Below, piece by piece: positions 8,328-16,815 of a stretch of 64,000 nt of DNA. This stretch comes from Streptomyces sp. ERV7 (GTDB lineage Bacteria; Actinomycetota; Actinomycetes; Streptomycetales; Streptomycetaceae): positions 1,116,001 to 1,180,000 of the forward strand of contig NZ_LYOY01000029.1 in NCBI RefSeq assembly GCF_001653515.1, given 5' to 3'. The notes under the pieces are model-generated. The model was not told the origin of the DNA. It saw only the letters and a program-made list of their open reading frames with translations, and searched no databases. The position numbers were made by a program, and so were the translations under genes. The first letter of the stretch is position 1; the number at the start of each line of letters is the position of its first letter.

Positions 8328-9488
8328 ATGTCCCTTGACCACCGGCTCTCAGACGAGCACGAAGAACTCCGCCGTACGGTCGAGGAGTTCGCGCACGACG
8401 TCGTCGCCCCCAAGATCGGCGACTTCTACGAGCGCCATGAGTTCCCGTACGAGATCGTCCGCGAGATGGGCCGTATGGGCCTGTTCGGGCTGCCCTTCCC
8501 CGAGGAGTACGGGGGCATGGGCGGCGACTACCTCGCCCTGGGCATCGCCCTGGAGGAGCTGGCGCGGGTCGACTCGTCGGTCGCCATCACCCTGGAGGCG
8601 GGGGTCTCGCTCGGCGCGATGCCGGTGTTCCGCTTCGGTACGGAGGAGCAGAAGCGGGAGTGGCTGCCGAAGCTCTGCTCCGGCGAGCTCCTCGGTGCGT
8701 TCGGTCTGACCGAGCCGGACTGCGGCTCGGACGCGGGCGGCACGCGGACGACGGCGGTGCGCGACGGCGACGAGTGGGTCATCAACGGCACCAAGTGCTT
8801 CATCACCAACTCGGGTACGGACATCACGGGCCTGGTGACGGTCACGGCCGTGACCGGCCGCAAGCCCGACGGCCGCCCGCTGATCTCCTCGATCATCGTC
8901 CCGTCCGGCACGCCGGGCTTCACGGTGGCCGCGCCGTACTCGAAGGTGGGGTGGAACGCGTCGGACACCCGCGAGCTGTCCTTCCAGGACGTCCGCGTCC
9001 CGGTCGCCAACCTCCTGGGCGAGGAGGGCCGGGGGTACGCCCAGTTCCTGCGCATCCTCGACGAGGGCCGCGTCGCCATCTCCGCGCTGGCCACGGGGCT
9101 TGCCCAGGGCTGCGTCGACGAGTCGGTGAAGTACGCGCACGAGCGCCACGCGTTCGGCCGCCCCATCGGCGACAACCAGGCGATCCAGTTCAAGATCGCC
9201 GACATGGAGATGCGGGCGCACATGGCCCGGGTGGGCTGGCGCGACGCGGCCTCGCGGCTGGTGCGGGGCGAGTCCTTCAAGAAGGAGGCGGCGCTGGCGA
9301 AGCTGTACTCGTCGACGGTAGCCGTCGACAACGCGCGTGACGCCACGCAGATCCATGGCGGCTACGGCTTCATGAACGAGTACCCGGTCGCCCGTATGTG
9401 GCGCGACTCCAAGATCCTGGAGATCGGCGAGGGCACGAGCGAGGTGCAGCGCATGCTGATCGCCCGAGAACTGGGCCTCCCGGCCTGA
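8328..9488 (+). CDS. acdH: Acyl-CoA dehydrogenase, isovaleryl/branched-chain type
   Basis: A 386-aa FAD acyl-CoA dehydrogenase closing the liu-type operon, 5 bp after hmgL with AAGGAG as ribosome site. GLTEPDCGSDAGG, DATQIHGGYGFMNEYPVARMWRD and IGEGTSEVQRMLIA are present. Unlike the dehydrogenase at 124-1281, it keeps the classical catalytic glutamate (Glu368 in EGTSE). By position it should oxidise isovaleryl-CoA or related branched acyl-CoAs, as proposed for AcdH of S. coelicolor (SCO2779). Immediately downstream the conserved gene order breaks off into intergenic repeats. Confidence 0.93.
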   Translation: MSLDHRLSDEHEELRRTVEEFAHDVVAPKIGDFYERHEFPYEIVREMGRMGLFGLPFPEEYGGMGGDYLALGIALEELARVDSSVAITLEAGVSLGAMPVFRFGTEEQKREWLPKLCSGELLGAFGLTEPDCGSDAGGTRTTAVRDGDEWVINGTKCFITNSGTDITGLVTVTAVTGRKPDGRPLISSIIVPSGTPGFTVAAPYSKVGWNASDTRELSFQDVRVPVANLLGEEGRGYAQFLRILDEGRVAISALATGLAQGCVDESVKYAHERHAFGRPIGDNQAIQFKIADMEMRAHMARVGWRDAASRLVRGESFKKEAALAKLYSSTVAVDNARDATQIHGGYGFMNEYPVARMWRDSKILEIGEGTSEVQRMLIARELGLPA

Positions 9489-9504
9489 CCGCCCCCTTTT
9501 TGGC

Positions 9505-9625
9505 CCGGAGTTCGCCCGCGGGTGAGTGGGGGCCGGCCGCGCAGTTCCCCGCACCCCTGAAGAACCGGCGTTCATCTGCGGGCCGGTGGGTGGTTGCTCG
9601 CGCCGTTCCCCGCGCCCCTGGGGAG
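9505..9625. repeat. Dispersed intergenic repeat, two degenerate copies
   Basis: GCGCAGTTCCCCGCACCCCT (9539-9558) and GCGCCGTTCCCCGCGCCCCT (9600-9619) are two degenerate copies of the Streptomyces intergenic element that is also present at 42,690-42,955. Each is preceded by a GCGGGCCGGTGGGTGG-like stretch. The element overlaps the 3' end of the small ORF at 9572-9742. Confidence 0.7.
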
Positions 9626-9742
9626 TCCGGCTCCTCCGGGGTGCGGCGCGGCCGAGGCGGTGGGGGTCCCGGCCGAGGAGATGCCCGCCGCCATCAGCAG
9701 CAGGGCGCCCAGCAGACCGGCCATCGTTCTGTGCTGTCTCAC
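9572..9742 (-). CDS. Small putative secreted peptide, probably truncated
   Basis: A 56-residue frame from GTG at 9742 reads VRQHRTMAGLLGALLLMAAG followed by ISSAGTPTASAAP, a plausible signal peptide with an AxA cleavage site. The remaining tail, GGAGLPRGAGNGASNHPPARR in part, is simply the translation of the repeat element at 9600-9619 read in this frame. It is either a very small secreted protein or the N terminus of a secreted protein cut by the repeat or by an assembly join. I do not recognise a family. Confidence 0.4.
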   Translation of the reverse strand: MRQHRTMAGLLGALLLMAAGISSAGTPTASAAPHPGGAGLPRGAGNGASNHPPARR

Positions 9743-9885
9743 AAGCGGTTCCCTTCGAGGGGGACACGAGGAGGGGACGCGAGCAACCGAACGGGAACCA
9801 TCACAACCGCCCGCCCCAGCGGCGGTCAAGGTGTAGACCAGTAGTCAACGGCCGCTCCCCGCAGGCCTGATGGAAGAATCCCCTC

Positions 9886-10761
9886 ATGGCGGAAATCATC
9901 CAGAAGGACGGGACCTGGACCTTCGACGGGGACGGCGTACGCATCGTGCCCGGCAGCGACAAGGGCGTCAGCCTGCTGCGCCGCACCCTCGGCGAGGTCG
10001 CGGTGCCACTGGTGGCACTGGCCGGGGTGGCGTACGAGCCGGGGCGCAAGGCCGGGCGGCTGCGCCTGAGGCTGCGCGACGGCGCCGACCCGCTGCTCCA
10101 GGTCACCGGCGGCAAGCTGGACGACGCCTCCGACCCGTACACCCTGACCGTGGAGACGAAGGCCGCCGCGATAGCCGAGTACTTCGTGGACGAGGTCCGC
10201 AACGCCCTGCTGCTCGACTCGGTGCCCACCGGGCCGGTCGACCGCTATCTGCTGCCGGGGCCCTCGCTGCCGCTGACCGTGGGCGCGGGCGACGGCACGG
10301 CCAGCTTCGACGGGCGCGTGGTCCGCCTGGAGTGGACCTGGCACACCGACGAGGTGAAGACGGGCAGCGGCCCGGCCAGTATCGCCCTGGAGGATCTGCA
10401 CGCGGTGGAGTGGCTGCCCGCGCGCGGCCTGGAGGACGGCCATCTGCGCTTTGTGAGCTCGCCGAACGCGCCCCGGCTGCCCGCCGGGCGCGATCCGCAC
10501 GCCGTGGAGCTCAACGGCTTCAAGAAGGACCCGCTGATGGCGCTGCTCGCCTCGGCCGTGGTGGTGCGGATGCCGCATCCGCACGCGCCGGAGCCCGTGG
10601 CCGCGGCGGAGCCCAAGGCGCTCGGCCCGGCACCCGTGGCCGGCGACGACCCCGACGCCCTGCTGCGGCGGCTGCGCGAGCTCGGTGAGCTGCACCAGTC
10701 CGGCATCCTCACGGAGGAGGAGTTCACCTTCGCCAAGCAGGCCGTACTGAAGCGGCTGTAA
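9886..10761 (+). CDS. DUF4429 protein with C-terminal SHOCT domain
   Basis: A 291-aa cytoplasmic protein. Two repeats of the DUF4429 type are visible, beginning with GTWTFDGDGVRIVPG (about residues 7-90) and GTASFDGRVVRLEWTW (about 140-230). A C-terminal SHOCT motif, LRELGELHQSGILTEEEFTFAKQAVL, fills the last 35 residues. No catalytic residues are apparent and the family function is unknown; SHOCT segments often mediate oligomerisation. The gene is separated from the next small ORF by a 110-bp gap carrying a DasR-like site and a perfect palindrome. Confidence 0.85.
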   Translation: MAEIIQKDGTWTFDGDGVRIVPGSDKGVSLLRRTLGEVAVPLVALAGVAYEPGRKAGRLRLRLRDGADPLLQVTGGKLDDASDPYTLTVETKAAAIAEYFVDEVRNALLLDSVPTGPVDRYLLPGPSLPLTVGAGDGTASFDGRVVRLEWTWHTDEVKTGSGPASIALEDLHAVEWLPARGLEDGHLRFVSSPNAPRLPAGRDPHAVELNGFKKDPLMALLASAVVVRMPHPHAPEPVAAAEPKALGPAPVAGDDPDALLRRLRELGELHQSGILTEEEFTFAKQAVLKRL

Positions 10762-10777
10762 GCGCTCCCGCAGCGGT

Positions 10778-10791
10778 CTGGTCTGTACCAG
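10778..10791. promoter_or_regulatory. DasR-like (dre) site upstream of the glmS transcription unit
   Basis: CTGGTCTGTACCAG is an inverted repeat whose core TGGTCTGTACCA matches 10 of 12 positions of the DasR consensus core TGGTCTAGACCA. DasR is the GlcNAc-responsive GntR regulator, and glmS is downstream, which makes the site credible. The site is seen; regulation is inferred. Confidence 0.45.
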
Positions 10792-10807
10792 GATGCGTAT
10801 GATCATG

Positions 10808-10837
10808 AGAATCCTGCCCGATATCGGGCAGGATTCT
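10808..10837. promoter_or_regulatory. 30-bp perfect palindrome
   Basis: Positions 10,808-10,837 read AGAATCCTGCCCGAT followed by its exact reverse complement, with no spacer. It could be a terminator stem for the DUF4429 gene or an operator for the small gene and glmS downstream. There is no T-run immediately after it, which slightly favours a protein-binding site or cruciform. Confidence 0.5.
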
Positions 10838-10871
10838 TGCGTGAGGGCGGGATTCCCCGCAATATCGACGG

Positions 10872-11153
10872 GTGCTCGAACGCCGCAGTCCGTCGTCCCA
10901 CGACGACCTCATCGACCATCTGGTGCGCAGCACCGCGCTCCAGCGCGGTGAGGCGGCCCGGGTGGTGCTCGATGTGCTGGCGTACTTCGACGAGACGTAC
11001 GAGGAATTCGTCCGCCGCCGCCACCGTGAACTGCAGTCCGGTGGTCTGGTGAACGCGGAGATCTTCGAGCGGATCGCGGCCGAGCTGCCGCACCGCGCCG
11101 TGGCGCCACCGGAGCTCTCGCTCCGGCAGCTGCGCCGCATCGTCTACGGCTGA
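10872..11153 (+). CDS. Small conserved hypothetical protein before glmS
   Basis: A 93-aa helical protein from GTG at 10,872. HDDLIDHLVRSTALQRGEAARVVLDVL and ELPHRAVAPPELSLRQLRRIVYG are its recognisable blocks. The N-terminal half looks like a short helical DNA-binding or dimerisation segment, but I cannot name a family. It ends 52 bp before glmS and likely shares its transcript, a context I recall as conserved in Streptomyces. Confidence 0.75.
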   Translation: MLERRSPSSHDDLIDHLVRSTALQRGEAARVVLDVLAYFDETYEEFVRRRHRELQSGGLVNAEIFERIAAELPHRAVAPPELSLRQLRRIVYG

Positions 11154-11205
11154 GCACACGCCTGAACTTGTTGAACCTGTACGTCGATGGAGGGGTCAAG
11201 ACTCT

Positions 11206-13023
11206 ATGTGCGGAATCGTCGGTTATATCGGTAAGCGTGATGTCGCTCCCCTGCTGCTCGAAGGTCTGCAGCGGCTGGAGTACCGGGGTTACGACTCCGC
11301 GGGTGTGGTCATCAACAGCCCCAAGTCGGGCGCGCTGAAGATGGTCAAGGCCAAGGGCCGCGTCCGCGACCTGGAGGCCCGTGTCCCCAAGCGCTTCACC
11401 GGCACCACCGGCATCGCGCACACCCGCTGGGCCACCCACGGCGCCCCCAGCGACGTGAACTCGCACCCGCACCTCGACCCCGAGAACAAGGTCGCCGTCG
11501 TCCACAACGGCATCGTCGACAACGCCGCCGAGCTGCGCGTCAAGCTGGAGGCCGAGGGCGTCGTCTTCGCCTCCGAGACCGACACCGAGGTCATCACCCA
11601 CCTGATCGCCCGCTCCCAGGCCGACTCCCTGGAGGAGAAGGTCCGCGAGGCGCTCAAGGTCATCGAGGGCACCTACGGCATCGCCGTGATGCACGCCGAC
11701 TTCGCCGACCGCATCGTGGTCGCCCGCAACGGCTCCCCGGTCATCCTCGGCATCGGCGAGAAGGAGATGCTCGTCGCCTCCGACGTCGCCGCGCTGATCG
11801 CCCACACCCGCCAGGTCGTCACCCTCAACGACGGCGAGATGGCCACCCTGAAGGCCGACGACTTCCGTACGTACACGACCTCGGGCACGCTCACCAACGC
11901 CACCCCCGAGACCGTCGAGTGGGAGGCCGCCTCCTACGACATGGGCGGCCACGAGACGTACATGCACAAGGAGATGTCGGAGCAGGCCGACGCCGTGGAC
12001 CGCGTGCTGCGCGGCCGCATCGACGACCGGTTCTCCACCGTCCACCTCGGCGGCCTCAACCTGGACGCCCGCGAGGCCCGCGGTGTGCGCCGGATCAAGA
12101 TCCTCGGCTGCGGCACCTCGTACCACGCCGGCATGATCGGCGCCGGTCTCATCGAGGAGCTCGCCCGTATCCCCGCGGACGCCGAGCCGGCCTCCGAGTT
12201 CCGCTACCGCAACCCGGTCGTGGACCCCGACACGCTGTACATCGCGGTCTCGCAGTCCGGTGAGACCTACGACGTGCTCGCCGCCGTCCAGGAGCTCAAG
12301 CGCAAGGGCGCCCGCGTCCTCGGCGTGGTGAACGTCGTCGGCTCGGCGATCGCCCGCGAGGCCGACGGCGGTACCTATGTGCACGCCGGCCCCGAGGTCT
12401 GCGTCGTCTCCACCAAGTGCTTCACCAACACCGTGGTCGCCTTCGCGCTGCTCGCGCTGCACCTGGGCCGCATCCGCGACCTGTCGGTGGCCGACGGCAA
12501 GCGGATCATCGAGGGCCTGCGGAAGCTGCCCGGCCAGATCGAGGAGATCCTGGCCATGGAGCCGGAGATCGAGAAGCTGGCCAAGGAGTACGCGGGCGCC
12601 CAGTCGATGATGTTCATCGGGCGGGTGCGCGGCTACCCGGTCGCCCTGGAGGCCTCCCTGAAGCTCAAGGAGATCTCCTACATCCACGCCGAGGCCTACC
12701 CGGCCTCCGAGCTCAAGCACGGCCCGCTGGCGCTCATCGAGCCCGCGCTGCCGACGGTCGCGATCGTCCCCGACGACGATCTCCTGGAGAAGAACCGCGC
12801 GGCCCTGGAGGAGATCAAGGCCCGCAGCGGCCGCATCCTCGCCGTGGCCCACCGCGAGCAGGAGAAGGCCGACCACACCATCGTCGTCCCGAAGAACGAG
12901 AACGAGCTGGACCCGATCCTGATGGGCATCCCGCTCCAGCTCTTCGCGTACCACACGGCGCTGGCCATGGGCCGCGACATCGACAAGCCGCGCAACCTGG
13001 CGAAGTCCGTCACGGTCGAGTAG
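11206..13023 (+). CDS. glmS: Glutamine-fructose-6-phosphate aminotransferase (isomerizing)
   Basis: A 605-aa enzyme making glucosamine-6-phosphate from fructose-6-phosphate and glutamine, feeding peptidoglycan precursors. Cys2 (MCGIVGYIG) is the glutaminase nucleophile, and EYRGYDSAG and HTRWATHG belong to the N-terminal Ntn domain (about 1-230). Two SIS domains follow (ILGCGTSYHAG near 300 and MFIGRVRGYPVALEASLKLKE near 475). The C terminus ends DKPRNLAKSVTVE as in the family. The start has GGAGGGG 12 bases upstream. A strong terminator hairpin follows at 13,082. Confidence 0.97.
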   Translation: MCGIVGYIGKRDVAPLLLEGLQRLEYRGYDSAGVVINSPKSGALKMVKAKGRVRDLEARVPKRFTGTTGIAHTRWATHGAPSDVNSHPHLDPENKVAVVHNGIVDNAAELRVKLEAEGVVFASETDTEVITHLIARSQADSLEEKVREALKVIEGTYGIAVMHADFADRIVVARNGSPVILGIGEKEMLVASDVAALIAHTRQVVTLNDGEMATLKADDFRTYTTSGTLTNATPETVEWEAASYDMGGHETYMHKEMSEQADAVDRVLRGRIDDRFSTVHLGGLNLDAREARGVRRIKILGCGTSYHAGMIGAGLIEELARIPADAEPASEFRYRNPVVDPDTLYIAVSQSGETYDVLAAVQELKRKGARVLGVVNVVGSAIAREADGGTYVHAGPEVCVVSTKCFTNTVVAFALLALHLGRIRDLSVADGKRIIEGLRKLPGQIEEILAMEPEIEKLAKEYAGAQSMMFIGRVRGYPVALEASLKLKEISYIHAEAYPASELKHGPLALIEPALPTVAIVPDDDLLEKNRAALEEIKARSGRILAVAHREQEKADHTIVVPKNENELDPILMGIPLQLFAYHTALAMGRDIDKPRNLAKSVTVE

Positions 13024-13081
13024 TCCAGGACCGGTACGGCTGGTTCCGTACCGCTCCTACGGCAGAAGCCGTAGACACAGA

Positions 13082-13119
13082 AGCGGCCCCGCACGCGCCA
13101 CCTGGCGTGCGGGGCCGCT
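13082..13119 (+). terminator. Terminator after glmS
   Basis: AGCGGCCCCGCACGC (13,082-13,096) pairs perfectly with GCGTGCGGGGCCGCT (13,105-13,119) across an 8-nt loop, 60 bp after the glmS stop. It lies between glmS and the convergent gene ending at 13,163 and could serve both. Confidence 0.85.
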
Positions 13120-13162
13120 CCCTTGCCTGCCGGTGCCGCCCATTGCACCGGCGTGCGGCTGC

Positions 13163-13732
13163 CTAGCCGGCGGCCGTCACCCCCCGGCCGGCAGCGCGTC
13201 GCGGAATCGCCGTCGGCCAGTTGGCCAGGCCCGCCGTCGCCCCGTACCAGGACACGGCGCCCGCGACCGCCGCCACCCAGCCGCCGGCCTTGGCGAGGCC
13301 GTCGTTGGTGGCGAAGTCGGCGATCGCGAGGAGCACCAGAGAGACGAACAGCAGCGCGTACGAGCCCTGCCGGATCGGTCCGTAGCCCGCCGAGCCCGCC
13401 GCCAGGCTCAGCGCGAGGAGCCCGAACAGGAGCAGGAACAGGCCTGCCGCGTTGGTGGAGAACTTGTCGTCCGCGCCGCTCGCCCAGGTGAACCAGAAGG
13501 CGCCCAGGCCCGCGAACGCGGTGCCGGTGAAGGCGTCCTGGTCACGGAACGCGACGATGCCCAGGACGAAGAGGCCGATGCCGCCGACATAGGTCGCGAT
13601 CGACACGGCGTCGGCCACGGTGACACCGTCGACGACCTTGGTGGTACCGAGGCCGAAGGCGAGCAGGGTGAGTCCGAGTGCGAGGTGGCCGAGAGTGGAA
13701 GTGACGCTTCCCGCAGGGGCTTCGTGGTCCAC
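13163..13732 (-). CDS. GPR1/FUN34/YaaH-family (acetate uptake type) membrane protein
   Basis: A 189-aa membrane protein with about six hydrophobic segments (for example LGHLALGLTLLAFGLG, YVGGIGLFVLGIVAF, GLFLLLFGLLALSLAAG, YALLFVSLVLLAIADF). The GxTAFAGLGAFWFTWA segment and overall length fit the SatP/GPR1 acetate-succinate permease family. The family's N-terminal NPAPLGL-like motif is weak here (LGHLALGLTLLA), so substrate specificity is uncertain. GTG start with GGGAG upstream. Confidence 0.8.
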   Translation of the reverse strand: MDHEAPAGSVTSTLGHLALGLTLLAFGLGTTKVVDGVTVADAVSIATYVGGIGLFVLGIVAFRDQDAFTGTAFAGLGAFWFTWASGADDKFSTNAAGLFLLLFGLLALSLAAGSAGYGPIRQGSYALLFVSLVLLAIADFATNDGLAKAGGWVAAVAGAVSWYGATAGLANWPTAIPRRAAGRGVTAAG

Positions 13733-13956
13733 GACGGGCTCCCTTCATGTGCAGTTGTGCTGCAGGTCGTGCTGCTTCCCAGCGACCCTTATGTACCCTT
13801 CACAAGGGCACAATCCACCACCTACCGGAGGGTAGATTCGCCCTGGAACAAAGGGAGTTGACAGCGTCTCAGCTGGGACAACAAACGGACACGGCCGGGT
13901 TACGGAAGGGCGCCGGAGCCCTGACGGGATCGGCGGCTCCACGGGGTCCTGAGGCT

Positions 13957-14478
13957 TTACGGGATGACCACCACGGGGCGCTGGGCGCGCCGGGCCAGAC
14001 GTCCGGCCACCGAGCCGAAGATCCGGCCGACGATGCCGTGCGTGGAGCCGACGACGATCGCGTCCGCCGCGTACTCCCGCCCGACTTCTTCCAGTTCGTG
14101 GCAGATGTCCCCACCGCGCTCGACCAGGATCCAGGAGACCTCGGCGAGGTAGTCCGCGCAGGCGAGCTCCAGTCCGAGCACTTCCGTACGGTGGTCCGGC
14201 ACGTCCACGAAGACCGGCGGCTCGCAGCCCGCCCACACGGTGGTGGGCAGCCGGTTGGCGACATGCACGATGATCAGACCGGAACCGGACCGTCTGGCCA
14301 TGCCGATGGCGTACGCCAAGGCGCGCTCGCTGGACGTGGAGCCGTCGAAGCCGACCACCACTCCATGACGGAAGGCGGGGTCACAGGAGAGACGTGGTTC
14401 TTCTGCCGCCTGGAGGTCCGACGTCGGGTCGGCGACCTGCTTGCGGTCCGCGGGTTCGGGGAATTCTTGACCGGCCAT
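13957..14478 (-). CDS. Universal stress protein (UspA family)
   Basis: A 173-aa single-domain UspA-like protein. GVVVGFDGSTSSERALAYAI starts the domain, and AADAIVVGSTHGIVGRIFGSVA is the GxxG-type nucleotide-binding loop, followed by RRAQRPVVVIP. This loop suggests an ATP-binding subtype. The ATG at 14,478 was chosen because the domain begins about 40 residues later and upstream sequence is low-complexity; in-frame upstream GTG codons cannot be excluded. The physiological role is unknown. Confidence 0.85.
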   Translation of the reverse strand: MAGQEFPEPADRKQVADPTSDLQAAEEPRLSCDPAFRHGVVVGFDGSTSSERALAYAIGMARRSGSGLIIVHVANRLPTTVWAGCEPPVFVDVPDHRTEVLGLELACADYLAEVSWILVERGGDICHELEEVGREYAADAIVVGSTHGIVGRIFGSVAGRLARRAQRPVVVIP

Positions 14479-14842
14479 GGGTGTCTCGGCGTTTGGATCC
14501 TCATGGGAGGGCGACAGTTGGCGGCGGAGCTGTGTCCGGGAATCATCTTCCCAAGCCCATACCCCCAAGGGTACGGCGACACTCCTCTCCTGCCCAGAGC
14601 CGCCGATGCTGCACGGCGTTCCCCGGAGCATGCACGAGCCCGCCTCGGATGGCAATGGCTGATGGCCGGTACAGAGGTCTGTTCTTCAACATTCTGTGCA
14701 CGTTCGATCCACTTCGGTGACGTCCCGGCTGTGCTTCGGCTGTGGCCCGGCTGTGTACGCGCAGTGACCGGAACCGGTGCCCGCCCGTTAGACCCGCGGC
14801 CGCCGCGACGCTGTTTCGACACCCCTCAGGGAGCCCCTGCCC

Positions 14843-15190
14843 GTGCCCGCCCCCCGAGGGCCCGGCGCGCCGGCGCCCGCCGCAGGGCCGCCGCGTGACC
14901 GGGGGCGCCCGGAGGGGGGCGCGCACGGCGTACGAAAGCCCGCAGCGGGAACGGGTGACTGTGCGGGCGACGTCGTGCGCTGGGCGGCGTTCAGCTGCGT
15001 CCTGGTCCCGGTGGTGCTCGTCGTCTACGGTTCCTCGTTCGCCGGGGCGACCGGCTCGGCGGTCGGGCTCGCGGCCGTCACCGCGGTCTGCCGGCTGCTG
15101 CTGCGCCAGTCCGAGCGGGCGGCCGCGCGCCCGGGGTCCGGACGGCACCGGGACGGTGGGGCGAACGGCGAAAGTTCGCCGTTGGACTGA
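14843..15190 (+). CDS. Small membrane protein upstream of adpA
   Basis: A 115-aa protein with a proline/glycine-rich N-terminal third and two hydrophobic stretches, WAAFSCVLVPVVLVVYG and GSAVGLAAVTAVCRLLL, that should form two membrane helices. A basic tail follows. I recall similar small proteins next to adpA in other Streptomyces but know no function. GTG start. Confidence 0.65.
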   Translation: MPAPRGPGAPAPAAGPPRDRGRPEGGAHGVRKPAAGTGDCAGDVVRWAAFSCVLVPVVLVVYGSSFAGATGSAVGLAAVTAVCRLLLRQSERAAARPGSGRHRDGGANGESSPLD

Positions 15191-15577
15191 CGCGTTCGCA
15201 CACACGGACCCGTATGTTTTCAGCCAACTTCCCCTCCCCCCTCACCCCTGCCCGAAATGGCCTGCCAACCCCCTTGCCACCAGCGGAAAACGGGCAGGCG
15301 TGGCGGCTTTGGCCATACGGGTACGGGCCATGCATGCGTCGCCCACTTCCCTACGGGCGCCTTGAGTGAAACCCTTCGTGATCGAATGCTTCGCGCCAAG
15401 TTGCCAAGTCGACATAGCGCTGAGTACCGGACTTGTCACGCCGACGCCACAGAACGCAGTAGATTCGATCATGCGTATCGAAGGCTGGGGGACTCGTGCA
15501 AAACCAAGGGGAAAAGTGCAGGAGCGACAAGCCCGACAAGAACGGGGAGCCGCGAACACCGAGGGGGGCTTAGCAAA
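15191..15577 (+). promoter_or_regulatory. Long adpA upstream region
   Basis: This 387-bp stretch holds no convincing gene and is relatively A+T-rich near its centre. In other streptomycetes the adpA promoter region binds AdpA itself, BldD and A-factor-type receptors. On the minus strand TGGCGCGAAG (15,389-15,398) matches 9 of 10 positions of the AdpA consensus TGGCSNGWWY. A purine-rich GAGGGGGG ribosome site precedes the ATG at 15,578. I could not place the promoter elements with confidence. Confidence 0.5.
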
Positions 15578-16810
15578 ATGAGCCAGGACTCCGCTGCCGC
15601 ATCACCGGAGGCCACAAGGAAGCTCGCCGGCCGTCGACGCCGGGAAGTCGTAGCCGTACTGCTGTTCAGTGGCGGCCCCATCTTCGAGAGCTCCATTCCG
15701 CTCTCCGTGTTCGGGATCGACAGGCAGGACGCGGGCGTGCCCCGCTACCGCCTGCTGGTCTGTGCCGGAGAGGAAGGCCCCCTGCGGACCACAGGCGGGC
15801 TCGAACTGACCGCGCCCTATGGGCTGGAGGCCATCAACCGGGCCGGCACCGTGGTGGTGCCCGCCTGGCGGTCCATCACCTCGCCGCCACCGGCGGCCGC
15901 GCTCGACGCACTGCGCCGAGCGCACGAAGAAGGGGCCCGCATCGTGGGCCTCTGCACCGGGGCGTTCGTCCTCGCCGCCGCCGGGCTGCTCGACGGCCGC
16001 CCGGCGACCACGCACTGGATGTACGCGCCCACGCTCGCCAAGCGCTATCCGTCGGTCCATGTGGACCCGAGGGAGCTGTTCGTCGACGACGGGGACGTCC
16101 TCACGTCGGCGGGCACGGCGGCCGGAATCGATCTCTGTCTGCACATCGTGCGGACCGACCACGGCAGCGACGCCGCCGGAGCCCTCGCGCGCCGGCTCGT
16201 CGTCCCGCCGCGGCGCAGCGGCGGTCAGGAGCGCTATCTCGACAGGTCTTTACCTGAAGAGATCGGGTCCGACCCGCTGGCCGAGGTCGTGTCCTGGGCG
16301 CTGGAGCACCTCCACGAGCAGTTCGACGTGGAGACCCTCGCCGCTCGCGCGTACATGTCACGCCGTACGTTCGACCGGCGGTTCCGCTCGCTGACCGGAT
16401 CGGCCCCGCTCCAGTGGCTGATCACCCAGCGGGTGCTCCAGGCCCAGCGTCTCCTGGAGACGTCGGACTACTCGGTCGACGAGGTCGCGGGCCGCTGCGG
16501 CTTCCGCTCACCGGTCGCGCTGCGCGGGCACTTCCGCCGCCAGCTCGGCTCGTCCCCGGCGTCCTACCGGGCGGCGTACCGGGCGCGCCGGCCGCAGGCG
16601 GAGCCGTCCGGGGGTCCGCCGACCCTGGAGACGGTGCCGCCGCAGGCCATGCCGCAGTCGCGGCGCACGGCGGCCAGCGCGCTGGTCGGTCCGGCGGCGA
16701 TCACCCACACGGCGCCGCCTGACCATCCGGGGAAGTCCGTCGCCGAGATGTACGCCACCGGTTACATGCGTCCGAGTCTGCCGGGGCAGCGGAGCGGCCC
16801 CGTAGGCTGA
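15578..16810 (+). CDS. adpA: AdpA, pleiotropic AraC-family developmental regulator
   Basis: A 410-aa regulator. The N-terminal DJ-1/PfpI-like dimerisation domain (about residues 20-200; [38 protein letters not shown]) is followed by an AraC-type DNA-binding domain (about 240-330; [41 protein letters not shown]). Leu225, between the domains, is encoded by TTA (16,250-16,252), the bldA-dependent codon typical of adpA, so translation should depend on the rare leucyl-tRNA. orn lies immediately downstream, as in S. coelicolor (SCO2792-SCO2793). AdpA controls aerial growth and secondary metabolism. Confidence 0.96.
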   Translation: MSQDSAAASPEATRKLAGRRRREVVAVLLFSGGPIFESSIPLSVFGIDRQDAGVPRYRLLVCAGEEGPLRTTGGLELTAPYGLEAINRAGTVVVPAWRSITSPPPAAALDALRRAHEEGARIVGLCTGAFVLAAAGLLDGRPATTHWMYAPTLAKRYPSVHVDPRELFVDDGDVLTSAGTAAGIDLCLHIVRTDHGSDAAGALARRLVVPPRRSGGQERYLDRSLPEEIGSDPLAEVVSWALEHLHEQFDVETLAARAYMSRRTFDRRFRSLTGSAPLQWLITQRVLQAQRLLETSDYSVDEVAGRCGFRSPVALRGHFRRQLGSSPASYRAAYRARRPQAEPSGGPPTLETVPPQAMPQSRRTAASALVGPAAITHTAPPDHPGKSVAEMYATGYMRPSLPGQRSGPVG

Positions 16811-16815
16811 GACAC

